In this document: positions 1 to 10,989 of the stretch, piece by piece
How positions within the stretch are numbered: the stretch's first letter is position 1
How the letters are laid out: every line of letters begins with the position of its first letter
Origin: Odontesthes bonariensis
Lineage: Eukaryota > Chordata > Actinopteri > Atheriniformes > Atherinopsidae
Assembly (NCBI RefSeq): GCF_027942865.1
Contig: NC_134509.1
Span: forward strand, 6,920,254-6,984,253
Direction of reading: 5' to 3'
DNA length: 64,000 bases
Position numbers and translations under genes: made by a program
The notes under the pieces: generated by a model
The model's input: only the letters and a program-made list of their open reading frames with translations
Database searches by the model: none
Told to the model about the DNA's origin: nothing

Positions 1-451
1 CTTCATGGTCAAGCGCCAAAGTACATCTCTGACATGTTAGAGCCATATGAACCAACACGGGCTCTGAGAACCTCAGGGAGGGGTCTCCTGCTGGTGCCCA
101 GAGTCAGGACTAAACAAGGTGAGGCTGCGTTTCAGTTTTATGCCCCTAACATCTGGAACAGCCTTCCAGAAGATGTGAGACAGGCCTCAACTCTGACAAT
201 GTTTAAATCCAGGCTGAAAACAGTTCTATTTATCTGTGCATATGACACCTGAAAGTATTTTATCTGCACTCTTCACTTTTAAATGAATGAATTAATGATT
301 ATTTTTTTATATTTTTCTTTTCCCCCTCTTCTTTGATTGCTTTTAACTGTGTTTTAATTTTTATCTTTTAAATGCCTTGTCTTTATGTAAAGCACATTGA
401 GCTGCCTGTGGTATGAAATGCGCTATATAAATAAAGATGCCTTGCCTTGCC
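1..451 (+). mobile_element. LINE 3' end (reverse transcriptase C-terminus plus 3' tail)
   Basis: A reading frame is open from base 1 to the stop at 250-252. It encodes the C-terminal tail typical of teleost L2/Rex1-type LINE polyproteins, with the recognisable stretches PTRALRTSG, RVRTKQGEAAFQFYAP, IWNSLPEDVR and FKSRLKT. An AT-rich 3' UTR follows, with the LINE-type phrase AAGCACATTGAGCTGCC and an end of short GCCTT repeats at about 437-451. The 5' part lies outside the window. Family assignment is from memory of the protein tail; the clade (L2 or Rex1) is not resolved. Confidence 0.8.
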
Positions 452-3400
452 TTAAATATCCAAACGTAACCAAGTAATTTTAATACATTGTACATGAACT
501 TAACTGTGTTGTTTTCATTACTTAACCATAACAAAGTAGTTTGTAATGTGTAGAACAGCCATGGCACAGCAACTGAATACGAAAACAACATTTCAAAGTA
601 AAGTTACTTGAAAGCACTAGTGGTCAGGATGGGACTCAATATTGACATTGCCCCTTGGCAGTCAGGTGTGTAATCCTATCCTCAGACCTCTGAGACCTCT
701 GGACCTTTTCACCTATTACATGTTATAAAACAAGCCAAATCTTCACTAAATGCTGTGTCGAAAAAACTGAAAATTGCATCTGTGAATTGATATCTTAAAT
801 TTGCATGACTATTTTACGTTTTGCTGTGAGACTCGGTTTGGAGCACAGTAGAGAAATAATTCACGGATGTGAACACTTCCCCTAATTCTACTCAAAAATA
901 GAAGCAGCATTCATGATCTCCTGTGAAATCCTCCTCCTATAGGGTAAAGTCAAATAAGACTTGAACTTGTGCAAGCATGAGAAATTAAAAGCATAAATGA
1001 TCATTTTCATCTTGGCTGAGCAGCTGGAAAAGAGAAACCTGAGTCATGAGAAAATCTTTTGGAGAGCTTGATTGTACATGAACTGCCTAAAGACACCAGC
1101 TTTCATAACAAATTTCCCTTGAGAACACAGCTGTCTGATTTGTACAGTGTTTACCAGCAGTTGAATCTGCAGCAGTAGTTTACATGCTGCTAATCAGATG
1201 CCAATCCCCTGTACAAACTATGTCATTCTCTCTGGCACGAACAAGCCCTGTTATAATCGCCCCAGGAAATGGATCTAGAACAGAGAAAGATCTTTTTAAT
1301 CATAAAGTATAGGCAGTGAAATTACATATGATCAGCTGTGTTCTTGAACCACCCAGAACAGTTTACATCTTCCCACCACAAATTCAGGTTAATCATAATG
1401 AAAGTACAAACTTTCCCAGAACCATAATATAATCAGTGAGGTGTTATCATTTGGACAGCACATATAAGACCTGATCACTCATGAGGATTTGACATATAAA
1501 GACAGTCTGAATAATTACGACCCATTAGGCTCAGAGCTGGTAAAAACACAGCTCCATTTAGGGTATTCAGAATCAGTAAGGACATATTTCATCCGTCTCT
1601 TGTGGTAAAAAGCACATCTCCACCTCTCCCCTGTTGTATGCTGCGAGACTTTCAGCGCTTGTAAAGAACATCTGGAGCCAGTCACTCCACCACTGGCTTG
1701 TGAGTGCAGCTCCTAATGGAACATGTGAATGTGTTTTAAGATCCTGCTTGAACAGCTGCTGTTAGCTCAATTACATATTTGGCTGGAGAGCAGCAACGTG
1801 CTGACGCTTCACGCGTTCTGGTTTAAATGGGGTAAAATGATGTTAATGCGGCTCTTAAGAGCCAAACTAGAGGGTCGTAGAGGAAAAAAAACACAAAATT
1901 AACATGGAGATGAAGGGTCAGATGAGGGGTGTAGCATGTGTAAGCTTGACCTATGGAAGGAATGATGGAAATGTATGAAATGAAAGAATGAAAGAATGAA
2001 AACAAGCTCTCAGAAGTCACCATTAAGTGAGTATAAGGTTAAGGCTGAGCGATACTACACACACCCTAACAGAAAAACATGCTAACATATGCGATTGCAC
2101 ATGCCCATTAGTTGGCCAAAGATATCAATAAACCACCTCCCCTCCTTGGTCTCCTGTAGTAGGCTACTCTGTAAGGTCACTCATGGCAAAGTGTATATTT
2201 TCAAGAGGCCTTGTAAAAAAAAAATCACATCTGCATTCAGGGAGTGCTTGCACCTGTACAAAGACAAACTAGTCCCAACTGAACAAATGAATAACCCGCC
2301 TGGAGATATAATCTGCTTTGTTAATCACCAAATCCTTCTTTCATGTCCTGTTGGCTTTCCGTGCACAGCCAGAGAAACGGTGGCTGGTACATTCATTTTA
2401 TGGATCAATACCAGTAAAAGATCATCAGTGAAAGCTTGAACATGTTTCCAGAAATTGGCATGAAATGATCTGTTGTCATGAATGATGAGGCCTTTACCTA
2501 ATAGCTTAAAGCAAGTTTCATCACCATCTACACTGTTCATCTTTATCCAAGTCCCCTCCCACCACCCCCCTTCACCCCACTCAAAGCTACTGTAACACAG
2601 TGATCACATAGATTGTGTTATGTCTTATGCGTCATCGTAAGGCCTCAGTTCCTGAACACATTTTCAAAATGTATTTAGAGCAGAGGAGGTGGGCATTCTC
2701 AAGAAAAACTAGTATGTCTGATGTGGCAGCAGGCCATGACTAAATGCAAGAGTGCGGTGAAAAGCTTGTCTGTTCCTGCAGGGAGGAGAGGTGAAATGAT
2801 CAAACCCAGTTTAAACCCAGAGGAAAATGTAGCCATTTCGTGTTGCTAAAAAACACAAATATGCATGATCTTAACATTTCTCAATGTGTTTTGTTTCCTA
2901 AGAATATACCTCAAAGTTTCTCTGCAAACTTTCTCACAGTGTGCACAAACAAGCCTTAGCATGGGTGAGTGCAGGCAAATTCTTAAAGTGGAAAAAGTCA
3001 CTGGACCCACTGCTTTTGAGACCTTGCTTCATCACCAGCCTTATCGATGATGTTTTTGCTATACATACGGCATTTCCATTTTCCTGTGAGTCCTGTGTGA
3101 TTTCGTTTGCTTGTCCATTAGATAGCTTTAAGAAAAAAATATATAATTTGGATGAGGAAAGACAATTAGGATGGTAGATAATGCATCTTTTGAAAATCAA
3201 GGGCATTCCCTGCAAAGCGTCCCCTATTTGCGGGGAAACATACTTTTTTTTTTGTGTAATTTATAAAAAAAATGAAATTACATAATTTCACTCAGTCAGC
3301 TGGGCTGAGGAAAGTTATGCATTTTCAGACAGTCTGAACTGTCTGAAAAACGCATTTTCCCACAAAAATGATGGAAGTACACCGGAAAAGGAATCAGACC

Positions 3401-6400
3401 CTTCATGCTTTCTCAGCACGGCTGGCCAACCAAATGCTTATCATTTTTTAACCTTCCAAAAATTTCCAAGCCCAACAATTACAGTGTGAGAGAAGCGTTG
3501 AGGGAGTTGGTTTCAGACACTCTTCAGCTCTTTGTGCGAAGTGTGAGTGCTGACCAATGAGCTTAACGAAGGCTCCCACAAAGAATTTACACCACAGTAG
3601 AATAGTCAACTGTGCAGTGAAAAAAAAAAAAACTCGAACTCTTGACAGGGGACTTGCCCTCTTGCAATATCCAGCTGAGTTCACATACGCATACGCCATC
3701 TAAGTATCCCCATCCATTCCCATCCCCCTCCTTCAAACCTAGCTGTCATGATGCCAAACACGACGAAAGCCTCAGACTTTTCGTCTTTTATAGGGCAATT
3801 AAGCCCACACTGTTAAAAGATTCACCACTGTTGATGCGGAATGTTGGCTTCCCTGACCAATCATCTCGGTGCTGAATGGGATTTTTGTTGACTTAACACA
3901 AGCTGAAGATGTGAGAGACCAGATTTTTCACTTCACCGAGTCTGATATAGGGAGTGAAAACTAAAAGAGAAGACAGGCACGGAGAAAAGACAGTTTAAAA
4001 ATACGCAAAAAGACGAATTATGGACAATCCTTTGTTCTCCAGACTAAACACGCTTGAAAGAAGAGTGCCATTTCTCAGCCATTCCCCCCGCTTATGTTTA
4101 AATCAGCATGAGTCCTCTTCAGAAGCATTTTCCTTTTTTTTTTCCTTGTCCAGGTTTTTTTTTCATCTCTACTTGTCTCTGAATATGCTTTCCCTTTCCC
4201 ATTCAGCTCCTCTGTCCCTCTAAAATGCTCTTGACATCCTCCGTCTGGGGTCGGGCAAAGGTCCCAGATGACAAATCCCAGAGGGAATGTCAAAGGCCCA
4301 AAAGGAAACTTGTGAAATCCATCTCCACTGGCTCTTTTTGCAGTTTCTCCACCACATGTTAAAATACCTCTGCCTCTATCAATCCCTTTCAGTGCTAGCA
4401 TTAAGCTTCGGAAGACCTCGCAAACACAGGCTTGGCAGAAAGTCTACAGTGTTTGCCAGCTGGGAAAAAAAGGTTTACAGCAGCCAACAGGGATTTTAGC
4501 CACCCTTCACTAAGCCTCAGCCGTTAAAGAGTGGCCATTAAGGTGCCCACAGGGACTCATTTGGGACCAGCATGTTGCCGAGTTGCTTGTATAATTGAGC
4601 TTCCGTAAACAAGTCCCTTCAGTCATTGGGAAAACTAAAATACCCTACCTCCTGAAAATCTCCCAAACAAAACACCAAAATAAGACATGGGGCTGAAACT
4701 CACAGTGACCCTCTGAACTGGGGGGTCCCATGAGGCTGATTGGTACTGACACACAACTATTCGCACACATAACACAAAGTATGGGAAGCCAGTTGTGTTG
4801 TTCCAAACATTTCTCTTGACGTTCACTTAAAGTATTGAGGGGGTTTTCAACAGTGAAGTATTGTCACACAAGCATACTGTAACTTGTAAGCACATGCTCG
4901 GAAATGTCCCTGAAGTTACATTACAATAATAGTAATTCCTACAGAAAATCTGCATTCTTGTCTATACAATTCCCTGTAATTCAGCCTCTCTTATTTTACA
5001 TCTGTGGACACTTTGGCCTTCTGACTACAATTGACAAGTTCTGTGGGTTCTGTGTGTGAATAACTCTTCTTATGGACCTGCCAAAGAGCCTGCAGGACTG
5101 ATTAGTAATCTCTTCAGTGCCAGGATATTTAGTGAAGGCAAGTGAATACCAGGACTAGTGCTTGAATTGAAACCCCTCTGCTGATGTGACCTGACAGCTT
5201 TGATTGCAACTACACACTGCTTACACGCCAACAACTTTAAGACTTGGTTTTATCTGGACATAGTCCACACAGTAATTTTATTCCTATAAGTGGTTGCGGG
5301 TTACAATTAAATGAAAACTGCTTAATCGGGAGAAAAGGCTCGATGGCACTTGTTTAAAAACTCAGCTAAATGAACTGGTTTTCAACAAAGGGATATCTGA
5401 ATGGAAACTTTGTGACTGGAGATTTCTACTGTCCCCTGTCAATGTTAAGTTTATCTAACTAAACCATATGGACAGAAGAAGAAAAAGAAAAGAGCAGTCA
5501 AACATGGCTTTGGAATAATTTACTCCAGTTGCTCTTGGGTATTGTATGTATGCACATGCCTTTACACGTACTTTAAGTGTGTAGGCCAGTGTATTACTTC
5601 TGCTGCTGCAATCGCTCTGGGTGCTAAAGGAAATTGCAGTTCACACTGAGGATATTTTTCAAATCATGAAAATTCCCTTTGCCCCCCCAAATTATCACTC
5701 TGGAGGAAATTATCTGCTGCTCTGTATCTGCGTAGGCTCTGCCGACGTGCTCACGATCCATTCACCTAAACCTGTGCTGAACTTGGACTGCAGCACAATG
5801 AAACAGGAACCAGCTGCTCCTGCTGCGCTTGTGACCCTGACATCTAATTGCTTGCAATGGAAGAAGCAGCTTGGGTATGTGGTTTGTGAGTGGTGGGTGT
5901 GGGGGGTAAAGAAATGAACACATAGACGTGGAATCTCAGAAACCGAGGAATACATTAAGTTTCTGCACTGAAATTCCTCAAAACCGCTCATAATTGTTTG
6001 CAGGGATTGAATGACATCAGCGCCCTGACTTTCACTAATGGGCTGACTGAAGGAGAAACTGGACAATCGAAGATCTGACATGAAGCTTTAACCTCGACAA
6101 GCTGCAAGCTAATGAATCTCTTGCAGCTTGTGTTAACTGTTACTTTTTAAGCAACAACACTGAAATATGTGCGTCTCCGATAATTCAACTTCCCTGTAAA
6201 ACTTGACAAAACAGTTCAAATGGAAAAGAATCCAAAATAATATATGCACATACATGCCAATTAGATGGCCGAATGCCAAATGTATTAGCAAGAGCAGATG
6301 TAAGACACATGTTTAACTCACATTCTGATTCTTTGATTCTGGCTGCTGTTGTGTTTCAGAAATGCTTTGAATTAACTTGGGCGTGCGTATTTTAAAGATT

Positions 6401-6787
6401 TGTACTTTATGAGTTTTGTTAAACAGAAACAGGATTCTGTTAACAGGCCTGAGCAGAGAATCAATCCAAATCCAGCATCTTTTTACTTTAGGACACTAAA
6501 ATGTATATATTTTCTAGTTATTTATCCATAAGACGCCAAAGAAACTATTCTTTTATAATAAAATTTTGGCACTTTGAGCTATTTACTGTCTTGCCAAGAG
6601 TTACATGAGAAGATTACTGGCTTTTGTCATAATGTTCACATTTTTATTTTGGAAAATGTTGCAAGATCATCACATCAGTATGCTGGGTGCAGTACAGTAA
6701 TGGCCACTATTTGCAACAGACACTTAAACAACATATTTTGATATGAAGCTAATACGCCACTAAACCCACAATTTTCTAAACCAGTGC
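452..6787. other. Gene-free intergenic DNA
   Basis: No reading frame here resembles a known protein and none shows flanking splice sites with a conserved exon. The frames of 60-140 codons are scattered on both strands and look random. The sequence is AT-rich with short homopolymer runs (for example T-runs near 3243 and 4132, an A-run near 3620) and small GAAT-type repeats near 1975-2000. Distal regulatory elements may be present but cannot be recognised without a cross-species alignment. Confidence 0.6.
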
Positions 6788-6792
6788 GAAAG

Positions 6793-7391
6793 TGTCACGC
6801 CCATGGGATTTCTCCCCATGTTTTTAGTTTGGTGATGTCTTAGTTTTTTAAGTCCATGTTTAGTTTAGTCTTGCCATTGTTTTTCCCCTCACTTCCCATG
6901 CTTGTTCATTAGCTTCACTCACTTCACCTGTGTGTTCCCCATCAGCTGCACTCATTCATAATCACTCCCAGCCCTCTATTTACTTTCCAGTCTCCCCACT
7001 CAGTTTGCCGGATCTTTGCCTTGCCTACCTTACCCGCCTGTCTACTTACCCACCTGTCTACTTACCCACCTGTCTACTTACCCACCTGTCTACTTGCCCG
7101 CCTGTCTACTTACCCGCCTGTCTACTTACCCACCTGTCTACTTACCCGCCTGTCTACTTACCCACCTTGTTACCGGAGTTTCCCATGTTATTCGTCACCT
7201 TTAAACTAAGTATTTATTCTATTTATTCTATGCCACGCCAAGTCTTTTTGTTTGTCTTTCACAGTTACAATTTTGAATCCGGCTCAGCCGCGCCTTTTGT
7301 TTGTACTTTGTTTTTTGATTCTTGTGGAAATAAACCCAGTTTTCTTTTATAAGTCCACATCCGTGTCCTACATCACCACCCCACCCTGACA
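6793..7391 (+). mobile_element. Solo LTR of an LTR retrotransposon
   Basis: The 599-bp unit starts TGTCACGCCC and ends CCCTGACA, so its termini are the inverted TGTCA/TGACA expected of an LTR. It is flanked by a perfect 5-bp direct repeat, GAAAG, at 6788-6792 and 7392-7396. A poly(A) signal AATAAA lies at 7329-7334, about 60 bp before the end, which sets the orientation as plus. There is no primer-binding site, gag or pol beside it, so it is a solo LTR left by recombination. The family (Gypsy, BEL or other) is not determined. Confidence 0.85.
7033..7167 (+). repeat. 16-bp minisatellite inside the solo LTR
   Basis: Eight full copies and one partial copy of a 16-bp unit, consensus CCCACCTGTCTACTTA, run head to tail. 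Most variation is A/G at the fourth base (CCCA or CCCG) plus one TTA/TTG change. Because 16 is not a multiple of 3, all three frames read through as Leu/Thr/Tyr/Pro-rich peptides, which explains overlapping open frames here that are not genes. Confidence 0.95.
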
Positions 7392-7396
7392 GAAAG

Positions 7397-8280
7397 ACAT
7401 TCTAGATGTCACACTATAAAGGTTTTTAATGGTTAAAGTTAAATGGTTACTGGCACATGATTAACTTAAAACAACACATCCTTGTCACAACTTGTTACAT
7501 ACTGACTATTCGTGGGTAACCTTTTGGCATCATTGTCAAGGTGCAGGGTTGCTTTTTAAATTATTATCTTTCTGGTTAAGTGTACATGAAATGTAAAACA
7601 AGTGGTGGTGATGGAAAAGAAAACAGGGCTGACACAATTAGGTTTGCATCTCCCCATTAAAAAAAAAAAGTGCAATCTGATCACATGACAGATTGTGAAA
7701 TAGCTACCTTAGGTCCCAAAGTACACAACGTTGCAGTTTTACACAAAGGCTCAGAAATTGGATACTTTTTTTTGTCACCACGTCAGCATCTTCATAATGT
7801 GTTTCAATGCTATGGCACCACTTTCGACACGTCGCTCGTATTTACTTTGCCCCAGATAGTTGAGAGGGTGGAGGAGGGCATTGCAGAGGAGGCTTAACCA
7901 TGAACTTTGGAGAACCAACAGACCCTTTGTGCAAGAGATTACTGGTTTGACATTTGCCCAATACGATGTTTTCAAGTGACATTCTACTTTTCTTCCACTC
8001 CTAATCTTACAGTTTCTTATTTTTCTACTGCAGTAGTAGTACAAATATCAGTTAGTGACAGTTAAGAATAGGCATGGTCACAAGTTTTATATGGTTATAT
8101 AAAATTATTTTTATTCATAGCTCGCGATTCCTGTCATGTTATGTAAACCCTGACCTATAGAAAACAAAGGCATAACATTGCTATCTCACAATTTACAGTG
8201 GAGTGTGAAAGTACTACTTTTTGGACATGCAGATATGTGTATCTATTTGACGTTTTCTGGTGAGACTGGGCTGGAATATT
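7397..8280. other. Gene-free intergenic DNA
   Basis: Nothing recognised. Short unrelated reading frames only, with a small A-run near 7660. Confidence 0.5.
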
Positions 8281-10165
8281 CAATTCAATTTTATTTATAT
8301 AGCACCAAATTACAACAAATGTCATCTCAAGGCACTTCAAAGATACAATCCAATTAGAGCCAATCATAATCCAGTCAAATCCAATTAATTAAATTCCAAA
8401 TTGCTCCAGTTCATACATACAGAGTCCATTCAAAGAAAGTAGTCTAGCTACAAAAAACAACAGATTGCACTGAAACTTCAATCCAATATCCCATCTGGAG
8501 CATGCACGAGGTGACTGTGGAAAGAAAAAAACTCTCTTTTAACAGGAAGAAACCTCTGGCAGAATCAGATTTAGGAGGGTGGCCATCTGCCTCGACCAGC
8601 TGGGGTTTCAGTGGACAGGAAAGAGGGGACAACAAACACCACAACACCAGACCAGGGACAACTGCTGAGAAAGAGAAACACAAGTTAATGACAACAATAA
8701 TGTCATATGTACATAAAGAAAAAAGAGAGCAGAGTGATGAGAGATGCATCATGGGAGGTCCCTGTGCAGTCTAGGCCTATAGCAGCATAAATATGGGATG
8801 TTTCAGGGTCACCTGAGCTTTGTCAAAAAGGAAACTTTTAAGCCTTATCCTAAAGGTAGAGAGGGTGTCTGCTTCCCGGAGAGAGAGGGGCCTGAAAACT
8901 GAAGGCCCATTCTACTTTTAGAAACTCGGAACCACAAGTAAACCTGCAGTCTGAGAGCAAAGGGCTCTGTTGGGAAAATATTTCACTGTGAGATATGAGC
9001 TTGGACATTAAGAGTTTTTTAGAACTTTAAATAATATTCTGAATTTAACAGGAAGCCAATGAAGACAATTCCAATTATAAAGAATTACAGTAGTCCAGTC
9101 TTTAAGTAACGCACGTTTCATAACTCTGAGACAGGATGTTCCTAATTTTGGTGCTATTACGAAGGTGAAAGAAGGCAGTCCTAGAAACCTATACATTTAT
9201 ATGCGCGAAAGGACAGATCCGGGTCAAAAATTACTCAGAGGCTCTTCCCTGTAGTACTAGAAGCCAAGGAAATGCCATCTAGAGTAACTATATAACTAGA
9301 CAGTTTCTCTTTGAAGCACTCAGGCCCAAAGGCAACAACTTCAGTTTTGTCTGAATTTAGGAGCGGGAATTTCAGAGTCATCCAGGTCTTTAGGACTATA
9401 AAATGTGCTTGTAGTGTGACCAACTGATTGGTTTCATCTGGTTTCATAGATAAGTACAGCTGACTATCATCAGCATTGCAATGGATATTTATGCCATGCT
9501 GTCTCATAATGTTACCTAATGGAAGCATGTATAAAGTGAAAAGAATTGGTCCAAGCACAGAACCTTGTGAAACTCCATAACTTACTCTGGTGTGCGACGA
9601 AGATCGTTCGTTTACAAGAACAAACTGGAATCTATCAGATAGATATAACTTAAACCAGCCTATTGCAGTTACTTTAATCCCAATAACATGTTCAAGTCTC
9701 TGTGACAGAATGCTGTGATTGATCGTATCAAATGCAGTACTGAGATCCAACAGGACAAGCACAGACACAATTCCGCAATCAGAGGCTAAGAGGAGATCAT
9801 TTGTACTTTCACCAATGCTGTTTCTGTACTATGATGAGCTCTGAATCCAGTCTGAAACTCTTCTAACAGATTATTTCTGTGTAAATGATCACAAAGTTGA
9901 GCTACAGCAATTTTCTCAAGAACTTTAGACATAAATGGTAGATTGGATATAGGTTGATAATTAGCTAACACTCCTGGATCAGAAGAGGTAAAGTAAAGAT
10001 TTAATTACAGCAACCTTAAAACTCTGCGGTACATAGCCTGTCAACAAAGACAAATTGATCAAATCCAATATGGAAGTGTTGATTATGGGGAAAATCTCCT
10101 TGAACAGCCTGGTTGGGATTGTATTTAAAATACAAGTTGATGGTTTAGAAGAGACTGTTGTTGTT
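8281..10165 (-). mobile_element. 5'-truncated L2/Rex1-type LINE with degenerate reverse transcriptase
   Basis: Read on the minus strand, 9971-9786 and then 9768-9235 encode reverse-transcriptase blocks. These include FQTGFRAHHSTETAL, LVLLDLSTAFDTINHSIL (motif A) and GVSQGSVLGPILF (motif B). A damaged catalytic box follows, reading NADDSQLYL where the family has YADD. The two blocks are in different frames, so the copy is frameshifted as well as mutated. The rest, down to 8281, is the non-coding 3' part, ending in the AATTCAATTTTATTTATATAG-type terminus common in teleost LINE tails. A second 3'-only copy of this family lies at about 47470-47858 on the plus strand. Inactive. Confidence 0.8.
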
Positions 10166-10799
10166 ATTAGCTCAGAGAGTTCGACTGGGCAAAAATATTA
10201 TTTGTTTAACTTCAGACAATAAAATTTCTTTGTTTAGGAAAATGTCATGTTTGGGATTAAAATACACTCAAACTAAAGTTATTTTGACTACTTTCTTCTT
10301 CAAAAACTTCAAATTCATTTTCTTAGTTACTATGATGAGTCCTGCAATCATGATAATAAGAACATGGAACCATGTGAGCGAAGAACACAACCATTTGGGT
10401 CATTTTTTCATACCCTCAATGGCGTCCTGTAAAGTACTTCTCCTACAAGTGGCAAAAGGGCAACACGACTCAGATGAACATTTACACATCGGCACAGACG
10501 TCATCTTCAAGTCTTTTCTTTAACGATCCACAGAGTCCTAAAAAAGATGGAGGGCAGGTTGGATGGTGTCGGCAGCGCTTTCAGTCATTCGTCCATTCCT
10601 GACACATGTTCAAGACCAACATGTGGCAAGTGTTATTTCACTTTGAGTTATGATCAGTCAATACCACAACAGCACTTTACTCTTACACATCATCACTGTC
10701 ATTTCTAAGTTGTGTTTAGGAAATAATACTACTTAATTAGACATAGGAATCAAAACTATTCGGTTAGAGCTAAAAAAAAAAAAAAACAATCAAGGTTTA
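10166..10799. other. Gene-free intergenic DNA
   Basis: Nothing recognised. One random frame of 121 codons at 10158-10523 overlaps the LINE edge and has no family resemblance. Confidence 0.5.
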
Positions 10800-10814
10800 G
10801 GACTAAATTACATT

Positions 10815-10985
10815 CTGGTCTTTATTTGACAGTAGATAGACCGGAAAGGGGGTAGAGAGAGTGGGGAACACATGCAGCAAAGGGTCCCAGTCTGGGGTTC
10901 TAACCTGGGCCAGCTGCATCGAGGAACTAAGGCCTCTGTACACGGAACACCTGCTCAGCCAGTTGAGTTAATGGCTCCCCTACGT
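10815..10985 (-). mobile_element. tRNA-derived SINE relic (minus strand)
   Basis: The segment around 10870-10980 (CATGCAGCAAAGGG, then TCTAACCTGGGCCAGCTGCA, then GAGGAACTAAGGCCTCTG) is the reverse complement of the tRNA-like head and body of the SINE at 24490-24693. The B-box lies near 10898-10910 in inverted form. It is more diverged than the other copy, and I could not define a clean target duplication. Confidence 0.6.
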
Positions 10986-10989
10986 ACTT

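Noticed and set aside
7033-7167. Regularly spaced short repeats resembling a CRISPR array
   Set aside because: The 16-bp units are directly contiguous with no spacers, and the genome is eukaryotic.
6930-7352. A 140-codon open frame and two overlapping 62-codon frames
   Set aside because: They are produced by the 16-bp minisatellite read in three frames inside a solo LTR; there is no protein family match.
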